From Bergeyella sp. (GTDB lineage Bacteria; Bacteroidota; Bacteroidia; Flavobacteriales; Weeksellaceae), in the NCBI GenBank assembly GCA_030263285.1, contig SZYB01000002.1:457791-521790 (forward strand): 64,000 nt of DNA, in the 5' to 3' direction. Below, one piece after another: positions 61,048 through 64,000 of this stretch (positions are counted from its first letter, which is position 1; each line of letters opens with the position of its first letter). Position numbers and translations under genes: made by a program. Below the pieces are notes generated by a model. It saw nothing but the letters and a program-made list of their open reading frames with translations. It searched no databases and was not told the DNA's origin.

Positions 61048-63351
61048 ATGATAAAGCACAACGATACGTTAGATATAGCGGTGGCGAGTTCCCGTAAGTC
61101 GGCAAAATGGCATAATAAACGCACAACGTGGGGCGATTTGATAGAGATGCTTAGTAAGACCGAGAAGACCAAGGAGACACTTAAGCAATATTTCAGCTAT
61201 ACCAAGGACAAGCAAGACGAAATTAAGGACGTCGGGGGTTTTGTAGGGGGATATCTCAAAGAAGGAAGGAGGAAAAACGGACACGTGGAATACCGACAAC
61301 TGGTCTCTTTGGATGTAGACCACGGTACCCTGGAAGTATGGGAAGTCTTTATGCTGCTGGATGTGGCGGGTCTGATGTATACGACCCACAAGCATACTCC
61401 AGAACAACCAAGGTTTAGAATACTCTTTCCTTTAGACAGGAAGGTAAACCCTGATGAGTATGAAGCGATTGCACGGGTGGTAGCGAATTGGTTGGGCATT
61501 GACAATTTTGACGACACGACGTTTCAACCCACCCGTCTGATGTATTATCCTTCGACGGCAAAAAACGGGGAATATCTTTTCGACTTTACCGACGCTCCGT
61601 GGTTGCATGCGGATGAAGTGCTTGCAGAGCTGCCCGACTGGAGGGACCCCACAACATGGCCCGTCTCTTCCAGAGTCAAGGAAGCCTTGGAGAAAAAGAG
61701 GGGGGATAAAGTAGAAGATCCGACGGAGAAGGAGGGAGTGATAGGCGCGTTCTGCAGGGCTTTTACCCTGCACGAAGTTCTAGAAGAGTTTTTAGGTGAG
61801 ATCTACACGCCCTGTGAAGCTTTTGGGAAAGATCGCTACAGTTACAAAGGCGGGAGTACCTCCGGCGGCTTGGTCGTGTATGATGACAAACTCGCCTACT
61901 CCCACCACTCCACCGACCCTGCGGGCGGCAGACTTTACAACGCCTTTGACCTCGTCCGCCTTCACAAGTTCGGTGATCTGGATGAGAAGGCAAGGACGAA
62001 GGAACCCGCTAAACTTCCCAGTTATAAGGCAATGGTAGCCTTTGCGGGCAGGCTCAAGGCAGTGAAAAGAGAGCTTATCAAGTCAAGAAGGGAAGGGGTG
62101 GAGGAGTACGGGGAGTTGGAGGGGGAAGCGAGGGAGGCGGCAGAATCAGACGAATGGCTGGAGGAGTTGGAAACCGATCCCACAGGAAGGGTAAAAAGCA
62201 CCATAGACAATGCGGTGATTATCCTTAACAACGACCCTAACCTAAAAGGGCGGCTGCAACTCAACCAACTCTCCCTATGGGATGAAGCCTCAAAACCTTT
62301 CATGTGGGATAAAGGGATGCACCGCTATCCCCGACCCGTGGAGGATAATGACGTTCATCAGATCAGGCGGTATATGGAGAAATGCTACGAAATTACGGGC
62401 ATCGACCCGGTCAACACCGCCATGTCCATTGTCGCCCACGACAACAGCCATCACCCGCTAAGGGATTATCTGGAGGCACTGCCCGCATGGGACGGGGAGG
62501 AGCGCATAGACACCCTGCTGATCCGTTTGTTCGGAGCCCGGGACAACGCGTACACGCGTGCGGTTACTCGCAAGACCTTTTGCGCGGCGATAAAGCGCGT
62601 TTACGAACCGGGGACAAAATTCGATCATATGCTTACCCTGATAGGCACCGGGGGTAACGGAAAAAGTACTTTCCTCTCCAAAATAGGGGGTGCTTGGTTT
62701 ACCGATAATGTGAAGATAAACACGGACGATAAACAGAATCTTGCCATCATGCGTGGGAAGTGGATCCTGGAAATCGCGGAGATGCGCGGGTTCAATAAGG
62801 TGGAAGCCGAGTTTTCCAAACAGTTTTTGAGCCGCACGGAAGATATCTACAAACGCCCTTATGACAGGAAGGAGATCGTTTTTCCCCGCCAGTGCATTTT
62901 TATAGGCACGCACAACAAAAGCGATTTTCTGCACGACGAGACGGGCAACCGAAGGTATTGGCCTGTTCAAACCACCACGGGGAAGGAAGGGGCTAAAAAG
63001 GTATGGGACTATCTTACGGAGACTACCGTAGCCCGGTTATGGGCGGAGGCAAAAGTAAGAGTGGCAGAGGGTGAAACTCTATACCTGGACAGGGAAATGG
63101 AGTGCATGGCGGAAAGGGTGCAAAAGGCACACATGGAAATAGATTCGTGGGAGGAGGATATTGCGCGCTTTACGGCGGATAGGAAAGAAGTCACCACGAA
63201 AGAGATTTGGGAGATGGCGGTTGGAGGGACGAAACCCATTACCAAACCGGAGCAAAACCGAATAGGGAAAATTATGAGAGTTAGGGGGTGGGAGAATAAA
63301 AGTGTGACAAAGGAAGGTACGAGCCTAAGAGTTTGGGTAAAAGAGGACTGA
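61048..63351 (+). CDS. Phage primase-helicase (VapE/virulence-associated E family)
   Basis: 767 residues. The N-terminal part has primase/RepB features: 'LVSLDVDHG', 'HKHTPEQPRFRILFPLDRKVNPDEYEAIARVVANWLG' and 'FQPTRLMYYPS'. The C-terminal VapE SF3-like helicase begins with 'LEALPAWDGEERIDTLLIRLFGARDNAYTRAV'. It has Walker A 'GTGGNGKSTF' (about 533-542), 'LEIAEMRGF', 'YKRPYDRKEIVFPRQCIFIGT' and 'DFLHDETGNRRYWPV'. It likely opens the origin and primes replication. The nine-repeat array lies just downstream. Confidence 0.92.
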   Translation: MIKHNDTLDIAVASSRKSAKWHNKRTTWGDLIEMLSKTEKTKETLKQYFSYTKDKQDEIKDVGGFVGGYLKEGRRKNGHVEYRQLVSLDVDHGTLEVWEVFMLLDVAGLMYTTHKHTPEQPRFRILFPLDRKVNPDEYEAIARVVANWLGIDNFDDTTFQPTRLMYYPSTAKNGEYLFDFTDAPWLHADEVLAELPDWRDPTTWPVSSRVKEALEKKRGDKVEDPTEKEGVIGAFCRAFTLHEVLEEFLGEIYTPCEAFGKDRYSYKGGSTSGGLVVYDDKLAYSHHSTDPAGGRLYNAFDLVRLHKFGDLDEKARTKEPAKLPSYKAMVAFAGRLKAVKRELIKSRREGVEEYGELEGEAREAAESDEWLEELETDPTGRVKSTIDNAVIILNNDPNLKGRLQLNQLSLWDEASKPFMWDKGMHRYPRPVEDNDVHQIRRYMEKCYEITGIDPVNTAMSIVAHDNSHHPLRDYLEALPAWDGEERIDTLLIRLFGARDNAYTRAVTRKTFCAAIKRVYEPGTKFDHMLTLIGTGGNGKSTFLSKIGGAWFTDNVKINTDDKQNLAIMRGKWILEIAEMRGFNKVEAEFSKQFLSRTEDIYKRPYDRKEIVFPRQCIFIGTHNKSDFLHDETGNRRYWPVQTTTGKEGAKKVWDYLTETTVARLWAEAKVRVAEGETLYLDREMECMAERVQKAHMEIDSWEEDIARFTADRKEVTTKEIWEMAVGGTKPITKPEQNRIGKIMRVRGWENKSVTKEGTSLRVWVKED

Positions 63352-63711
63352 GTTGTGTCACTTGTTTATTTTTATAAAATATTGGTAGATAAAGGTTTAT
63401 AAAAAAATAAATGACACAAGTGACACATCTTTTCAAGAGTTGTGTCATTTATAAAAACCCCTTAAATAAAGGGTTCAACGATAAAAGTGACACAAGTGAC
63501 ACAACTTTTTTAAGTGAAACTTTAGAATAAGGGAAAAAACAGAGGAAATAAACAATATTGACAATTTAAACAATTTTATAGGTATAACAGAACCTTTAAG
63601 AAAAGTTGTGTCACTTGTGTCACTTTTATCATAAAAGATTATAAATCAAAATTTTATAAGTGACACAACTTTTTCAAAAAAAAGCTAAATGTAAAGAAAC
63701 ATTAAAAATTC
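63352..63711. repeat. Nine-copy TGACACA repeat array with a 30-bp perfect inverted repeat (candidate origin or operator)
   Basis: TGACACA or its complement occurs at 63354, 63412, 63421, 63441, 63488, 63497, 63607, 63616 and 63661, three times as doublets 9 bp apart. The blocks 63480-63509 and 63601-63630 are exact 30-bp reverse complements around a 91-bp AT-rich spacer. Another inverted pair is 63407-63419 / 63440-63452. No gene is present. The iteron-plus-AT layout beside a replicative primase fits a replication origin; a multi-site repressor operator is the alternative. Confidence 0.7.
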
Positions 63712-63981
63712 ATGGAAAAACAGACAGAGAAATATTTGGTTACGCGGGTAAAAAACCTGGGAGGTTTGTGCGTAAAATATCCGCCTTTGTTTTTTCGGGG
63801 GTTCCCCGACCGGATTGTTTTGCTTCCGGGGGGCGCGGTCGTATTTGTGGAGATCAAGGCGCGCGGGGAAAAGCCGCGTCTTATCCAGCGCAAGGTGCAC
63901 GCGCGTTTGCGCGCTTTGGGGTTTAGGGTAGAAGTGGTGGACTCCGCAGGGGCTGTGGATGCTGTAATTCTTGCTCTATGA
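63712..63981 (+). CDS. VRR-NUC domain nuclease
   Basis: 89 residues. 'EKYLVTRVKNLGGLCVKYPPLFFRGFPDRIVLLPGGAVVFVEIKARGEKPRLIQRKVHARLRALGF' shows the VRR-NUC pattern: GxPD, then the catalytic ExK ('VEIKA'), then Q. Stand-alone phage VRR-NUC proteins are predicted PD-(D/E)XK Holliday-junction or flap nucleases. It follows the repeat array and overlaps the next start by 4 nt (ATGA). Confidence 0.9.
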   Translation: MEKQTEKYLVTRVKNLGGLCVKYPPLFFRGFPDRIVLLPGGAVVFVEIKARGEKPRLIQRKVHARLRALGFRVEVVDSAGAVDAVILAL

Positions 63982-64000
63982 TACTCACGAGGAGAGAAGA
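63978..64000 (+). CDS. Start of the next phage gene (cut by the window edge)
   Basis: ATG at 63978 overlaps the VRR-NUC stop (ATGA) and reads MILTRRE before the edge. By analogy with the same module in other phages an SNF2/DEAD helicase would be expected next, but seven residues prove nothing. Confidence 0.45.

Noticed and set aside
63352..63711. CRISPR array
   Set aside because: The repeated unit is only 7-16 bp, occurs in both orientations, and the spacing is irregular. No cas genes are present.

Overview
The window is a 64-kb stretch of a Flavobacteriales (Bacteroidota) chromosome, probably Weeksellaceae/Chryseobacterium-like. The evidence is the gldKLMN type IX secretion/gliding cluster, a T9SS Plug protein, the bifunctional thrA-thrB-thrC operon, DUF4270 and OstA-like proteins, and promoters of the Bacteroidota form TTG-N18/19-TAnnTTTG (tRNA cluster, HU gene, prophage early promoter). 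Classical Shine-Dalgarno sites are mostly absent.

Positions 1-46,050 are core genome: an OsmC fragment; the T9SS Plug protein; ferrochelatase with an Nfu-type Fe-S scaffold; a gamma-carbonic anhydrase-like protein; a Pif1/RecD-type helicase whose C-terminal helix-turn-helix is out of frame; the threonine operon ending in folB; shikimate kinase; a Lys-Leu-Lys tRNA cluster; panC; an orphan glycogen-synthase N-domain; a DUF4270 lipoprotein and glmS leading into gldK-gldL-gldM-gldN; an FAD oxidoreductase and a sodium:solute symporter; HU; pdxH; YqgE; a class IV aminotransferase homologue; a class III aminotransferase; two paa-like genes; a FAH-family hydrolase; an exonuclease; pssA; pdhB; kup; a Fur-family regulator; an OstA-like protein; and clpB. 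A gap at 5,019-5,914 holds a promoter, a long-range closing stem and an intrinsic terminator with no ORF between them, which I read as a structured non-coding RNA of about 220 nt.

Positions 46,051-50,395 are an accessory transition zone: two paralogous secreted repeat proteins in the same orientation, AT-rich spacers, and a perfect 41-nt palindrome.

Positions 50,396-64,000 are the left arm of a prophage or integrative element: a tyrosine integrase; a reverse-strand cargo block (DUF2335 membrane protein, a small protein, two paralogous lipoproteins, a small helical protein); a Panacea-Doc toxin-antitoxin pair; a repressor; and a rightward early operon. That operon runs through small early proteins, a DUF2800 nuclease, a DUF2815 ssDNA-binding protein, family A DNA polymerase, a Fragile-X-F membrane peptide, a PAPS-reductase-like pseudogene, a primase/VapE helicase, a nine-copy TGACACA repeat array (candidate origin or operator), a VRR-NUC nuclease and the start of a further gene. 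The gene order matches a replication module well known from Firmicutes siphophages, and the region looks GC-richer than the host genome. The element continues past the window edge.
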